A stretch of DNA of 64,000 nt from contig CM043969.1 of NCBI GenBank assembly GCA_014529385.2, positions 9,897,001 through 9,961,000 of the forward strand, in the 5' to 3' direction. Shown piece by piece: positions 32,607-44,760 of the stretch; the stretch's first letter is position 1; the number at the start of each line of letters is the position of its first letter. The notes below the pieces were generated by a model. The model searched no databases. It was not told where the DNA came from and was given only the letters and a program-made list of their open reading frames with translations. This DNA is from Adiantum capillus-veneris. Taxonomy: Eukaryota > Streptophyta > Polypodiopsida > Polypodiales > Pteridaceae. The translations under genes were made by a program, and so were the position numbers.

Positions 32607-33126
32607 GGAACACTTGAAAGTGTTGCATAGCTTACGTGCATGTACCAGATGAGTTGCGTAGGAAATTGGATCCTAAAGCAGAGAAATGTATTCTTGTGGG
32701 ATATTCCCTTGAACAAAAGGGGTACAGGTGCTACAATCCTACTATACGAGAATTACGAGTGAGCTGAGATGAGCAGCTAGTACAGTAATGCACATGGCAT
32801 TATTGGGGCTGATGTAAAAGCTGATGTGGTTGTACAAAATGTGAGGCCACAGTCACAGGTTTTGAGTGGACCACAAGAGTCCTGTTCTCGTGACTCTGTT
32901 GAGAAGCCATGGAATGGTAGACTACGTACGCAGGTTACTCCTCCAGCAGGTACAGGGAATGTATCACGAAAAGGAAAAGAAAAGGTAGATGAACCTCCCT
33001 TTATGGCTGATGCATCATCAGGGTTTTCACATGTAGACATGGATTCAGATGGTTCTGAACAAAGTCTTGATGAGGATTTTGGAATTTCGGCTGTCAGGAC
33101 ACCTGGTGTAAGGAAAGTACAAGAAG
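32607..33126 (+). pseudogene. Element C: integrase C-terminal part and linker
   Basis: Copia sequence resumes after B. It contains AYVHVPDELRRKLDPKAEKC and ILVGYS, the conserved end of copia integrases, and then a polar linker to RT with HVDMDSDGSEQSLDEDFGIS. GGAAC at 32607-32611 is the right target duplication of B. Fossil. Confidence 0.8.
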
Positions 33127-33478
33127 ATGAGAGGGGAAAGGAGTGACCCAGGACCGCGCAGATCTAACAGAGTCAGAAATCCAGTTCAGAAATTGACTTA
33201 TGATGGGTATCTAGGTCATCACCAAGCCTACATTGCTAAGGTGATACAGGATGTGGAGCCCACATGTTTTGAGGATGCAGTTGGAAATGTGCATTGGGAT
33301 GATGCAATGAATGAAGAGATGGCTGCATTGGAAGCAAACGACACATGGGAGTTGGTGCCATTGCCAAGTGGCAAGAAAGCTATTGGCTGTAAATGGGTGT
33401 ATAAAACCAAGAATAAGGATGATGGTAACATTGAGCGTCACAAGGCAAGGTTGGTCGCAAAGGGTTATGCACAGACGT
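33127..33478 (+). pseudogene. Element C: start of reverse transcriptase
   Basis: [16 protein letters not shown], then [20 protein letters not shown] and [11 protein letters not shown] and [13 protein letters not shown]. This is the N-terminal part of copia RT (RVT_2). Element D is inserted directly after it, with ACGT at 33475-33478 duplicated at 40339-40342. Fossil. Confidence 0.88.
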
Positions 33479-34303
33479 TGTCGAGAAATTTGCGGTCTTG
33501 CCAGGAAAGCACCGGGCTTATGGCTGTGAGAGTTTGTGAGAGAACTCAATCATAAACTATATGAAGGAGTTAAACCATAGATGCCATGAAGACTAGGGTT
33601 TGGAAAGAAGTGCAATCAAAGAAGCCCCACTCTTTCTCTCTTGCACTCACACACACAAGAAAGAACAAAAAAAAGAGTGCCAAAACAACACAAAAATGAA
33701 AACATCACAGCTATGGTCATATCGTATCATGGGTAATATGAAAGGGTTAATAGATGAGTTAATGGCATTCAATCTTGGCTGGCACAATAGGCTACGAATT
33801 GTTCTTTGGAATTGTAGTTTTGTGCTTACCATAATATATATATTTTGTCTAGTGATTCGGATTAATTGTGTGTACAAATCCTCTTGGTTCATAGCAAGAT
33901 AACTACGCTTACGTCAAAAGAAAAGTTATAGTCTATGAGAGGTAGTATGATGGGATCCGGTGATAGAAGTATTTCATTGAGCCTTTCTAGGCCAGAGAGA
34001 AACACTATACGTTGTTGAAAGTGTATTTTACAGCTAATCCATACGTTAATTCTAATAGATCGTATAGAGTGAAAGCGATAGAAATGATCATCATGTGGGT
34101 TATTCATCTAGGATAGTATGTGAGAAATGTAGATATGAGAGAAGTGAAGCGATGAGAAGTTTCCCTCCCAAGCCCTATTCTTGCCCGTAGGCAATAAGGA
34201 TAACGCGGGGAGAGATGTACCTGTAGAAAAGAGAACCTAGAATTTGCAGAGAGGATGAATTACTAAGAATGAGAGAGATAGGTTTGGTTAAGGAGATGAG
34301 ATT

Positions 34304-34339
<36 letters not shown>

Positions 34340-35493
34340 GTCGGATTAGAGATGAAAAAGAAAACATCAATGTAGAACACATCTTACTTGACAAACCCTT
34401 CGGCACCATTATTGATGGAGAGAGAAAAAGAGGGGAGCACTCCACTTTGATTGATACGCCAAGTACAACACCTTCTTTGATTAGAGTTGATCTTCCAAGG
34501 ATAGCGTACAAGAATAGCTAGTCTTCCTCTAGGAGAAAGTGTAGGCTTGGGCTTATGTTAATGGGGTTAAGTACAATTAGGCATTACTACTCACTCCCTC
34601 AAGAATTCCTCTCATCAATGGCTTGAATGCTTGAGTTCCTTTTCAAGGAAGAAGAGGTCCCCTTTTATAGGTGAAGGAAACCCCCAAGGGTTTACACAAG
34701 AAGAGAGGAGCCAGTGTGAATAGGAATTGGAAAAGCTGGAAATGAGCTGTCCCTGCATGATGTGGGCAGACTGGGGTCCAGTATTTTGATCATATCTCCT
34801 CAACCGTGGCTCCAAATAAAAAAGTAAGAATATGGGAAAAAACTTCAGCTTATTAGCTACGATTTTCATTTTAAAATCGTTTTCCAATTCGGATTGGAAC
34901 CTTGTGTAAAAAATTCATCAAAATAGGGTCCATTTCTAGTTGCAAAAGTCTTCTCGTGGTCCCCTTAGCCTAGACTTTCATTTAATTCCAAAGGACACCT
35001 CATGCCATGTGAAAGCATAAAATTGCTCCTTGACAAATTTTGGTAATCATGCCTGCAATAATGCATTAAAATAAGTGTATCTTTGAAATCATGCCACCTA
35101 GTTTCCCACTAGGATTTGATTCCCTCCTAGTAGCTATTTAAAAAGAAATATAAGAAAAGTATAAAAAATACATTAAAAATATATATATTGGAGTTTACCC
35201 TATATATAGGATCTAGCTAGGGTATGAGATGATAACGAGATAGTAGAAATAAAGAATCAATGCTTTTTGCCCCAAGTTAAAGAGGCGGAGCTATTGAGCT
35301 TTTCCCATAGTATTTTCTGATGGTAAAGTAAGGATAGGTTACCCTTGAGAAAAATAATAGGATGAGATAGAAGACTTATTATTATACTTAAATATGCATA
35401 TGTACATTATAGGAAAGATAATTATGTTTCTAAAAAGTTACAAGATAGATCTTGTAGCATGCGTTCCCACTATGTACGTGTCACAGCACGACA
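33479..35493 (-). repeat. Element D 3' LTR
   Basis: 2015 bp, TGTCGAG..CACGACA. An (AT)n tract lies near 34315-34340. Confidence 0.92.
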
Positions 35494-35551
35494 TCCACCC
35501 CCTCGAAACCTGCATATCCTCTGGTATGTTCCACATTATTTCTTTGTAAGA

Positions 35552-36652
35552 TCAGCTCTCTTGTACATCTTCCTTGCTTTCTTCTTCACTGGATGATTCC
35601 AAATCTTCATCTTCACTTTGATCTTTACCTGTGGTTTGCTCTTCTTCCTCATCAACATCTTCTGGATCATTGTCTCCTCTTCTCTTAAACATTTTGATCC
35701 TTTTTCCTGGAATGGGAATCTTTACTTCTATACCATCTAGTTCAGACAAGCTATGAGTAGCATTTTCATGCACATGCTTTACAACATACGGTCCAAACCA
35801 TCTTTTTGAAAACTTACGCATGACTGTGTGTTGGTTATCAAGGCTACTGTCATACACCAAAACCCAGTCACCTTTGTCAATTGCTTTGCTCCTGAGTCGA
35901 TGTCGCTTATCAAAGTATTCCTTGTTTTTCAACCTTGCATTTTTGAGTCGTTCTTTTGCAGCTTCAATGTCTCCAGGTCCTCTCTCTAGCTGCCTTATAC
36001 GCAGTGCAAGGAGATCTTCCTTGCTAAGCCCCTCTTGCCAAGGTAGTACATTCCATGTGGGCATTGTATCTTCAATCGGCATCACTGGCTTTTGACCATA
36101 CATTAGCTCCGCAGGCATGTAGCCAGTTACTGAGCTATGTGTTGTACGATCATGCCATAAAGCATATGGTAATAGTTTTGGCCACTCACCAACTCTTCCT
36201 TCGCAAGCCTTGGCCAAAGCTTTGATGATAGGAGGATGCCCTCTTTCACTCTTTCCATTGCCTTCACGGTTGTAAGCTGTAGTAAGAGAAAGCTTGATTC
36301 CTAATCTAGAAAAGAACTCCCTTGATTCTTCCGCATCCAGTTCACCTCTATCTGCAGTGATTTTTCCCACACAACCATAACGGCAAATCACCTCATCAAG
36401 AAGGAATTTGCACACAGCTTCTGTGGTTTTATCTCTTAATGCTCTTCCTTCAACCTGGTTAGTTAGGTCCTCTCGTGCAAGAACCAAGTATCTCATCTGC
36501 CAGAGTCCTAGAGGCATTGTGACTAGATCCACAACCCATTTATAGTGCATGGCTAGTGGATATGTAGGGTGCAATCCATCACGATGTCGAATATTTGAAT
36601 ACACTTGACAAGTTACACATGTCTCTACAAACTGAGATACATCTTTACACAT
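35552..36652 (-). pseudogene. Element D integrase
   Basis: Matches the integrase of A: CVTCQVYSN zinc-binding end, VVDLVTMP, ITADRGEL and GKSERGH catalytic region, then GDWVLVYDSSLDNQ and the acidic tail (DVDEEEEQTTGKDQSEDEDL). Fossil. Confidence 0.88.
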
Positions 36653-38495
36653 GTCTCTACAAACTGAGATACCCGTTGTGGTGTAGCACCCTTTTGTTTA
36701 GGATGCTTCCACAAGTAACCATCCCTCAAAAAGTACCCATATGCTTTCCTGCGTATCCTCTTGAATTCTTGTTCAGACCAATCATCCTGTTTTGTTAGAG
36801 TACTCAAGTAGCTTCCAATAAGAATCCAATCACCTTCATAAAGCTCTTTCAAGAATGATTCAAGTAGATTAGTCATGCAGACATTGTTACCTTTGACATG
36901 AGAGATAGAATAGAATTTTGTGCCTACATCATCTCCCTCATCAATCATTTGTGACTCATCTTCATACCTTGCCCTTGATAGCATATCTGCCACTGTATTG
37001 TCTTTACCTGCAATGTGCTTAAACTCAGGATTTAAGGACTTAATGTAGGCAATTCACCGCAACATAGCAATGTCTGGTGTTGAGCAGCTTGTAATCATCC
37101 CAAGAAGTGGTAGACAATCTGTTCTACAACCTCACATGCACCAATTAGGTACTCTTTCCCACTTTTCAAGGCTGTAACCATACCCCATAACTCTCTCTTT
37201 ATCTGTGGATAGTTTCTTTGGCGAGCACTTAGCACTTTTGCTCCAAATCTTACCACATACCTGTGTCCTTCTTTGTCATCTTGCCCTATTGCCCATCCAA
37301 TCCATGTAGGACTGGTGTCTCCTGTCACAATTACTGGCCTTTGACACTCATAGTCTACCTTTCTCAAAGTTGTTGCTGACTGGAGCAACTCCTTTAGCTT
37401 TTTCATGGATTTTACATGTGCTTCTGTCCATTTAAACTTTTGATTCTTTCTAAGCAGCTGATAAAGAGGATTAGCTACATGTGCATAATGTGGAATCCAA
37501 ATAACATAGAAGACACATGCTCCCAAAAACCTTGTAACCTCACTGATGCTAGTGCACGTTTCTTTCATTCTTTGGATGGTATCTACCTTTGTTGGACAAG
37601 GTTTCCTACCATATGGCCCGCACATGTGCCCCACAATAAGCACTTCATTGACACCAAACATAGACTTTTTCCCTGACAATGTAAGATTCACTTCTTCCAA
37701 CCTAAACAAAATTTTATCACAATCATTTATGTGATTTACCACAAACCTGCGACATCCCTTGAGATCCAAAGCTTCATCTTTGTCACTTTCTTCACATCCT
37801 TTGATAGGCAAATCATCAACGAAAGGCATTGTGATTTGAGGAATAAAGTCACGTAAGACCTTATTCATCCCATTCATCATATGTGCAACCGAGTTGGTTG
37901 CTCCCTGTGGCAAGGTACACATCCTTACCAAACCCAAAGGTGTCCTCATGGTTGTCTAGTCTCTGCTTTTGATTGCAAGCTGAAATTGATCATACCCTGA
38001 GTAGAGATCCCCCATTGAGTAGATTGCCCTCCCTGCAAATGCCTCTGCAAACTCATCCACAATTGGACCTATACCTACATTTCTAATTGTCACCTTGTTC
38101 ACTGGTTGCATATCTTGGATGAAGCGTAGAGAACCATTCTTCTTCGGAACTGTGAACCACCTGTTTGAGTATGGAGCACAAGAAGGCTCCAAGATTCCCA
38201 TTTTGATTTTCTCATTCAGTAGCTCTACTAACTTTGGCAAATGAGCCTTTGGAACCGGAATAGGCCGCAGATTCCAAGGCACATTAGGTATTGTGAAAAT
38301 TACCATAGGAGCTACAATAGAAGGATCAACACATCCTATCTCATGTGGCTCAAATGCAAAAGCCTTACCATGCTTTGAAAGCATTTCTTTGAAGCACTTT
38401 TTCTCCTCCTGTGTTAGAAACTCCTCGCGACCAATCTGCAAGTCTTGGAAAGACTCCTTTGTGAAGGTATGCCCAATCTTTTTAGGATTCCTCAA
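36653..38495 (-). pseudogene. Element D reverse transcriptase and RNase H
   Basis: Same blocks as A: VPKKNGSLRFIQDMQPVNKV, DLYSGYDQFQL, LPQGATN, PFVDDLPIKG, then RNase H with RQRNYPQIKREL. The N-terminal part adds PHEIGCVDPSIVAPMVIF and the PRPIPVPKAHLPKLV finger. Decayed copy. Confidence 0.88.
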
Positions 38496-39372
38496 ACTTG
38501 GTTGTAAAGAAGCCTGCTAAATCTTTTCCCTGTTGTTGGGTGGTAAGGGTGAAGCTACTGGTTTCACCTTCTTTGATACACTCTTGTATTTAGTTTCAAC
38601 ATGGACTTTTGGGCCAACTGTTTGGCTTTCTTTAAAGGCTTCTATTACTTGATACATTTCCATAGAGCAAACTTCCACAACTTCATTTTCAAGATGCAAA
38701 TTAGACCCCATTATAGCATCAAGCTCACCCATAGTATCTACAAAAGAAACTTGTTCACACAAACCCAAAACATTTTAAGTAGGCTCTAGCTACCCACTCT
38801 TTTTCATGCCTATTTGTACATTATGCACATATTGCCTCTCACATCTCTTCAAATCGTCAAGTTTTGTAAAACATACTGATCCATTCTTTGTTACCAAGGA
38901 GCTCGTTGAAAACGCTTCACCTATTTTTGGATCAAGCGAGACCCTTTTTCTTTTTGTAGCACTACAATCCCGCTTTACAATGGTACTTGGCCAAAACCCA
39001 TCATTTCTCTATGATCATGAAACTCTTTGCTCACCTTTGGTAGAGGATGTTCTCTAAGGTTGTCATGATTTCTTTCATGGTTCACACAAACTGTGAGAAA
39101 TTGGACAACTCGTTTACCATCTTTGCTATGTATCCTAGCATATGTTGAACCATCATCCATTACCTTTGTTTCCATTCGAACTCCCACAATGTAGGGTTGT
39201 CCAAGGATGAGATGATATGAAGATGTATCCTGTACAAAGAAGTTTTGGTCAATCTTTACATCACCTATTGTTACCTTCACACTTGGACATGCTGCATACA
39301 ATTCACCGGGTAAAGTTTTTGCCACTTTTACCATCTAGCCATGATCTGTGTCCATCGGCCATTTGCACTTGT
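38496..39372 (-). pseudogene. Element D: protease end and protease-RT linker
   Basis: Linker with CSMEMYQVIEAFKESQ as in A, and a protease end with VKVTIGDVKIDQNFFVQDTS and YHLILGQPYI. In D these two segments adjoin near 39030, which provides the comparison showing that K is an insertion in A. Fossil. Confidence 0.8.
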
Positions 39373-40338
39373 TCTAGGAGAAAGTGTAGGCTTGGGCTTA
39401 TGTTAATGGGGCTAAGTACAATTAGGCATTACTACTCACTACCTCAAGAATTCTTCTCATCAATGGCTTGAATGCTTGAGTTCCTTTTTAAGGAAGAAGA
39501 GGTCCCCTTTTATAGGAGAAGGGAACCCCCAAGGGTTTACACAAGAAGAGAGGAGCCAGTGTGAATAGGAATTGGAAAAGTTGGAAATGAGCTGTCCCTG
39601 CATGATGTGGGCAGACTGGGGTCTAGTATTTTGATCATATCTCCTCAACCGTGGCTCCAAATAAAAAAGTAAAAATATGGGCAAAAACTTCAGCTCATTA
39701 GCTACGAGTTTCATTTTAAAATCATTTTCCAATTCAGATTGGAACCTTGTGTAAAAAATTCATCAAAATAAGGTCCATTTCTGGTAGCAAAAGTCTTCCC
39801 GTGGTCCGCTTAGCCTAGACTTTCATTTAATTCCAAAGGACACCTCATGCCATCTGAAAGCATGACATTGCTCCTTGACAAAGTTTTGTAATCATGCTTG
39901 CAATAATGCATTAAAATAAGTGTATCTTTGAAATCATGCCACCTAGTGTCCCACTAGGATTTGATTCCCTCCTAGTAGCTATTTAAAAAGAAATATAAGA
40001 AAAGTATAAAAAATACATAGAATATATATATATTGGAGTTTACCCTATATATAGGATCTAGCTAGAGTGTGAGATGATAATGAGATAGTAGAAATAAAGA
40101 ATCAATGCTTTTTGCCCCAAGTTAAAGAGGCGGAGCTATTGAGCTTTTTCCATAGTATTTTCTGATGGTAAAGTAAGGATAGGTTATCCTTGAGAAAAAT
40201 AATAGGATGAGATAGAAAGCTGATTATTATACTTAAATATGCATATGTACATTATAGGAAAGATAATTATGTATCTAAAAAGTTACAAGATAGATCTTGT
40301 AGCATGCGTTCCCACTATGTACGTGTCACAGCACGACA
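39373..40338 (-). repeat. Element D 5' LTR, partial copy
   Basis: Matches the end-proximal ~966 bp of family A LTRs (from CTAGGAGAAAGTGTAGG to CACGACA). ACGT follows at 40339-40342. Confidence 0.9.
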
Positions 40339-40752
40339 ACGTATGGCATAGACTATGAGGAGACCTTTGCTCCAGTGGCAAAGATGATGACTGTGAGAGC
40401 TGTCATAGCAGTGGCTACATCTAGAGGATGGATTATGTATCAAATGGATGTAAAGAATGCCTTCTTGAATGGTGAGTTGCAAGAGGAAGTGTATATGGAT
40501 CAGCCACCTGGTTCTGTCGATCCAGGTTACCCAGATTATGTATGCAGGCTTCTCAAAGCTTTGTATGGTTTTAAGCAGGTCTCTAGAGCATGGTATGACA
40601 CGATTGCCAAGTATCTTGTCAGTATTGGTTTTAGGAGAGCTCATGCTGATCATTCACTCTATGTACGTGAGAGTGATGTGGGGATTGTGGTCATTACCAT
40701 ATATGTAGATGACCTTATTATTGTGGGTGACAATGCTATGTAGATTGACCAT
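40339..40752 (+). pseudogene. Element C: reverse transcriptase core
   Basis: Copia RT core: YEETFAPVAKM, MDVKNAFLNGELQEEVYM, LLKALYGFKQVSRAWYD and IYVDDLIIVGDN, with the YVDD catalytic pair. Fossil. Confidence 0.92.
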
Positions 40753-41737
40753 GTGAAGGGTCTTCTCAAACAGGAGTTTGAAATGAAAGATTTGGGCGAG
40801 TTGCGCTACTTTCTTGGCATTGAGGTGATCAGGACTCCAGAGGGTGTATGGCTGTCACAGAGACAGTATGCTTTGGACATGTTGTCAAAGTATGGTATGG
40901 CTATCACAGAGACAATATGCTTTGGACATGTTGTCAAAGTATGGTATGGTTGATTGTAAGCCAATTTCTATTCCCTTGGATGTGAATGCAAAGCTGAGTG
41001 CAGAGAAGGGTGATGTTGTTGAGGATGTCAAGATGTACAGGAAGATTGTGGGTAGTCTAATCTACTTGACTATCACGAGGCCAGACTTGAGCTACATAGT
41101 AGGCTTGGAGAGTCAGTTCATGCAGCTTCCGAGGAAGCCACAGTTGGATGGAGTACGACGCACACTTCGGTATGTGAAAGGGACTCTTGACTACGCATTG
41201 TTCTATGCAACAGATGTGCCATTAGCATTGTATGGGTATACAAATGCAGATTGGGCAGGTAGCATTGTTGATAGGAGATCTACGAGTGGCTTCATGTTCT
41301 CTTTTGGGAGTGCTGTTGTTACTTGGAGTAGAAAAAAGAAGCCTACGATTGCTTTATCGAGCACAGAGACCGAGTACAGAGGTGCAGCAGTTGCGGCGTG
41401 TGAGGTAGCTTGGCTACGCACATTACTTGAGGACTTGGGAGTGCAGATGGACCAGCAGATTGTCGTCCATTGTGAGAACCTCAGCAGCATGCAGTTGGCT
41501 AGGAACCCAATGTTCCATGCCAGGACCAAGCACATAGAGGTCCATTACCACTACGTTCGAGAGCGAGTGTTGGCGGGCGACATCGACTTGGTCTACGTCA
41601 GCACAGAGGAGCAGATAGCGGATATCTTTACCAAGGCCCTCGGAGCTGAGAAGCTTCAACATTTCCGGACTATGCTTGGACTCTGCGACATGCAGAGCTT
41701 GAGGGGGAGTGTTGAGATGTCGAGCTCTACATCTTGA
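40753..41737 (+). pseudogene. Element C: end of RT and RNase H
   Basis: [13 protein letters not shown] closes RT. RNase H follows with YTNADWAGSIVDRRSTSGF, ALSSTETEYRG and the HIEVHYHYVRERV segment, ending in FTKALGAEKLQHFR. This is the normal copia C-terminus, running into the 3' LTR. Fossil. Confidence 0.92.
41701..41709 (+). other. Element C polypurine tract
   Basis: GAGGGGGAG directly before the 3' LTR. Confidence 0.85.
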
Positions 41738-42031
41738 GCTGGCATCCACTACGGGTCTTGACCGCTTACGACATTTACTCACTGGCGCGTTAGGTGACCG
41801 ACACGGAGGATCTCTGCCAGTGATTCTACAGCTAGACTACACTTATAGTGCCAGCCTAGTACGCTTCTAGTGAGTTCACACTTAGTGACCGCATGTACAT
41901 ATGTGCTACTTTTCAGTTTTAGCGCTTAGTCATTTTTGTACTCTATTTTCTGTGAGAAGAAGAAGAATCTTTCCATCTCTGTGTGCTTTGTGCTTGTCTT
42001 GTGTACCTCTCTTGCATCCTCTTTCTTTACA
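41710..42031 (+). repeat. Element C 3' LTR
   Basis: 322 bp, TGTTGAG..CTTTACA, followed by TTTGG (42032-42036). Pairs with 2823-3148. Confidence 0.95.
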
Positions 42032-42119
42032 TTTGGCTACATTGATATTTCCTCTTCACCAAAGCAGGGTGCAGATTTACAACGGGAACAATCGGAACCT
42101 TCCAACCGGAGGGGCTGAG
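42032..42119 (+). pseudogene. Element G: end of coding region and polypurine-like tract
   Basis: Right flank of C. A short open segment (about 25 residues, polar, SSSPKQGADLQREQSEP) runs to a purine tract ACCGGAGGGGCTGAG at 42105-42119. It looks like the end of the frame interrupted at 2822. Fossil. Confidence 0.5.
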
Positions 42120-42490
42120 TGTGGGTTCACGCAATCCACCGTGCATGCCAGGTGTTACGGCATTAGCCGCACATGCGGTCCTGCAGAGGTCTGGACACTG
42201 CAGATCAGGAGTTATGCGGTATGCGGCGAATGTAGCGATAGTTCTTCAGAGGATATCATGGGACAGGAGTGTGTGCACCGTTCCCGATCTGCGCTGGAGC
42301 AGCGGTTGTATATGGAAGGGCATACCTGTCTTTTGATGCAACTCAAACAATCTCTATGATATTCATGGAATCTACTGTTGTAACTCTGTGTCTGGATCAC
42401 ACATGAATGAAGCAAGAGGTGTTCTGTGCTTGCGTACTGTGTACTTACTTCTATTGTCATTCTATATGTTGATGTTCATAAGCCATTACA
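42120..42490 (+). repeat. Candidate 3' LTR of element G
   Basis: Starts TGTGGGTTCACGC directly after the purine tract and could end ..AGCCATTACA (TG..CA, 371 bp). The partner LTR is outside the window, so boundaries cannot be confirmed. Confidence 0.4.
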
Positions 42491-42639
42491 CTTCTCCATT
42501 AAGGGATTTAAGGATTTGTCTCTAGGAGCAAGGAAGAAGAATCATATCGCTCTCGACCTTGATTTGGGAACGTTAAAGAAGGGAAATACAAAGAATATTT
42601 AGATCAATTGAAGGAAGCAAGAATAGGTGCAAAGAGCTC

Positions 42640-42960
42640 CTGAGGGCAGTTGAAGCAGGTAAAGCAACATGCAAAAATTTCCATCATGGTCATTAGTGTA
42701 AAGATGAATTAATCATTTTATTAATCCCAAGTGTCATTAATGGCCTGATTAATATGTAAGGAGCTTAAACTCCTATTTATCAACAGTTAATCAAAGTGTT
42801 GGTGTTGGTAACAGCCCGCCTTGGCTATCGAATACATTATACTTAAAGCTTGACACGCGTAATGAAGTTTACGATGATTTCTAGAGCCATTTGCATGTGT
42901 TTTCTCGCTCTCTCTCTTCCACACCTCTCATAACCAGAGGTGCCTTGCCTACCTGGCTCA
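42640..42960. repeat. Dispersed repeat R, copy 1
   Basis: Contains a ~230-bp unit 42732-42960 (TGTCATTAATGG.. to ..CTACCTGGCTCA) and about 90 bp upstream (AGCTCCTGAGGGCAGTTGAAGC..). Both parts recur at 55148-55709. The unit begins TG and ends CA, so it could be LTR-derived, but no element is attached. Confidence 0.75.
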
Positions 42961-43192
42961 CATTTTGAGCCCCACTTTGCCATCAAGAACCATCGATTTT
43001 GGATGTATCCAACCACCAGCTGATCAAGGGAAGTTTGATAATATCAAATTGATTTTGTTATGGTTTCTTTCGATAACTATTTAGAAATTTGAAAGAGTAA
43101 TTAGCACAGCTAGTTTTTGATAGCGACGATGCATCCTAAGGTTGCGACATCTTTTGAAATCAAGGTATTCTTTATTTGTTTTAGCACTACAC
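42961..43192. other. AT-rich spacer, nothing recognised
   Basis: Between repeat R and the first recognisable part of chromovirus H1. No coding sequence or repeat found. Confidence 0.5.
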
Positions 43193-43201
43193 AGTGTCGC
43201 C

Positions 43202-44340
43202 ATGGATTCAGATATCCACATGACATTTGACTTCAAGTGAAATACACCTAATCCTCCCAATGATGGCTCGCGGCCGAATACTTACACGGAGGGTACCCGC
43301 CGCAAAGCTACGTGAGGAGATGACGCTTATGAATTGCTCTCGATATCCAAGTATTTTGAGCACTTCAAGAATGCATGTCAATGTTGGAATTGACTTTTGC
43401 ATCCCTTAATGGAAATGTTAGTAAATTATCCACTTTAGTCATGCAACAGTAGGCCAAGGGCCCCTGTTAACACACACATGCATGAGCACATAGCCGATCA
43501 CGGGTAGGGTCCTCCTGATCATGGACAAGGTCTATCGCCGGATTCTCTGTACTCTCTCACTGCGAAGGAGGTGGACGAGTTGTTCAAAAATACAAAGCCA
43601 CCAACTTCTAAGGGAGAGGATTGAGAGTGCAATAAGGATGCATTGAATATCTTTCTCTTCAAGAGGGATGGAATTCATGCCTTACAGCATACTCCGGATC
43701 CAGTCAACGCACTGCAGACAAGTCTCACTTTGGAAGCAAGGCCTATAAATAGTGGATGTCTCTCAAGGAGAAGAATATCATACCACAGAGTTGGATAGCC
43801 TTTGAGGCTAAGTTTAGAAAAGAGTTCCTATCCACAAATGAGGCAAATAGAAATTGGATGGCTTGGGATACATGTTCCATGCGCCATCACCCATCATTGC
43901 TTGAATATATCTCGCACTATCCGCAAGTTGGAAGGTTTAGACACCTTTCAACAAGTACGTGGATTTATCCATGGTTTGAAGCCAGAGCTTAAGAAGCACG
44001 TGAAGACTCAGGACACTAAACCACTTGAGGAGGCCATAGTGAAAGCTCCCATTCATGATGATCCAGATGAGAAAAAATCACATAGTACTCACGAATCTGC
44101 TAATATACACATGGTAATACATGCACACAGCATGGGCACAATAAAAGAAAATTTATAGTAGCCAACTCTGAAGCAGCTAAAAAACCCAAGGGGTCTCGAG
44201 GAACTCTCTCTCCTGAGGAATTTGAGAAGGCTAAAAAAGAGAATTTATTTTTTCAATGCTTGGGAAGCGGCCATGGCAAAAAAGGATTGTCCTAAGGGGA
44301 AATCTGCTGCTCAAGGCAGGGAGAAATCAATGAACATAGT
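43202..44340 (+). pseudogene. Element H1 gag
   Basis: The first ATG sits in the same context as in H2 (56440). The capsid-like segment has WIAFEAKFRKEFLSTNEANR and LLEYISHY, with a Retrotrans_gag pattern, and a Lys/His-rich end. H2 gag aligns throughout. Fossil. Confidence 0.75.
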
Positions 44341-44760
44341 GTAGAGTCACTCTCTTGAGTCTTCCTCACGTTCTCCAAGGTGGAGGTAACACACACCGAG
44401 GTGGTGCATGAATGTCGTATCACAGCTTCCATGTGGAAACAAACCTTCGGTCCACATGAGTTAGTGCGTATTCATGGATCTCTTCAAGGGGACAAGGTGT
44501 GTATCTTGGTAAATGATGGTGCTCCTCACAATTTCATTACCTACAGATTAGTGAAAAGACTCAAATTGCCCCAAACTCTGAGTTCCCACCACTACAAGGT
44601 AGCAATGATGAACGGCTATGATGCCGAAGTATAGGATACTCAAGTGAGAGTTGTACTATTGGAAATTCAAGGCTATTCCACATCCTTGGATTTCCAGGTT
44701 ATGAATATGAAGCGGGAAGGTGTGGTACTTGGTAGAGACATGGCAACATGGCATAGATGT
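44341..44760 (+). pseudogene. Element H1 protease
   Basis: LVRIHGSLQGDKVCILVNDG, then APHNFI (DGA in place of D-T/S-G) and RLKLPQTLSSHHYKVAMMNG. Typical chromovirus retropepsin placed between gag and RT. Fossil. Confidence 0.78.

Larger units (their letters stand above)
33479..40338 (-). mobile_element. Element D: Ty3/gypsy, family A, broken
   Basis: Second family A element, inserted in the RT of copia C with a 4-bp ACGT duplication. Parts present: 3' LTR 33479-35493, polypurine tract 35494-35506, integrase 35552-36652, RNase H/RT 36625-38495, protease-RT linker 38517-38970, end of protease about 39031-39372, and a partial 5' LTR copy 39373-40338. Coding parts are about 95% identical to A by eye. 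It has several breaks and is more decayed in structure than A. Confidence 0.92.
2823..42031 (+). mobile_element. Element C: Ty1/copia retrotransposon, broken, hosting B and D
   Basis: Copia element bounded by LTRs at 2823-3148 and 41710-42031 and by TTTGG duplications. The order gag, protease, integrase, RT, RNase H is diagnostic of Ty1/copia. Its own parts are 2823-5552, 32607-33478 and 40339-42031; the rest is gypsy elements B (5553-32606) and D (33479-40338) inserted into its integrase and RT regions. By eye the LTRs differ at about 12 of 322 aligned sites (roughly 3.7%), so it is older than element A. Apart from the two insertions there are several further breaks, so it is not functional. 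Confidence 0.93.

Noticed and set aside
33479-40338. D as a segmental duplication of A
   Set aside because: D and A each have their own target duplication (ACGT and ACGG) and sit in different host elements, so they are independent insertions.
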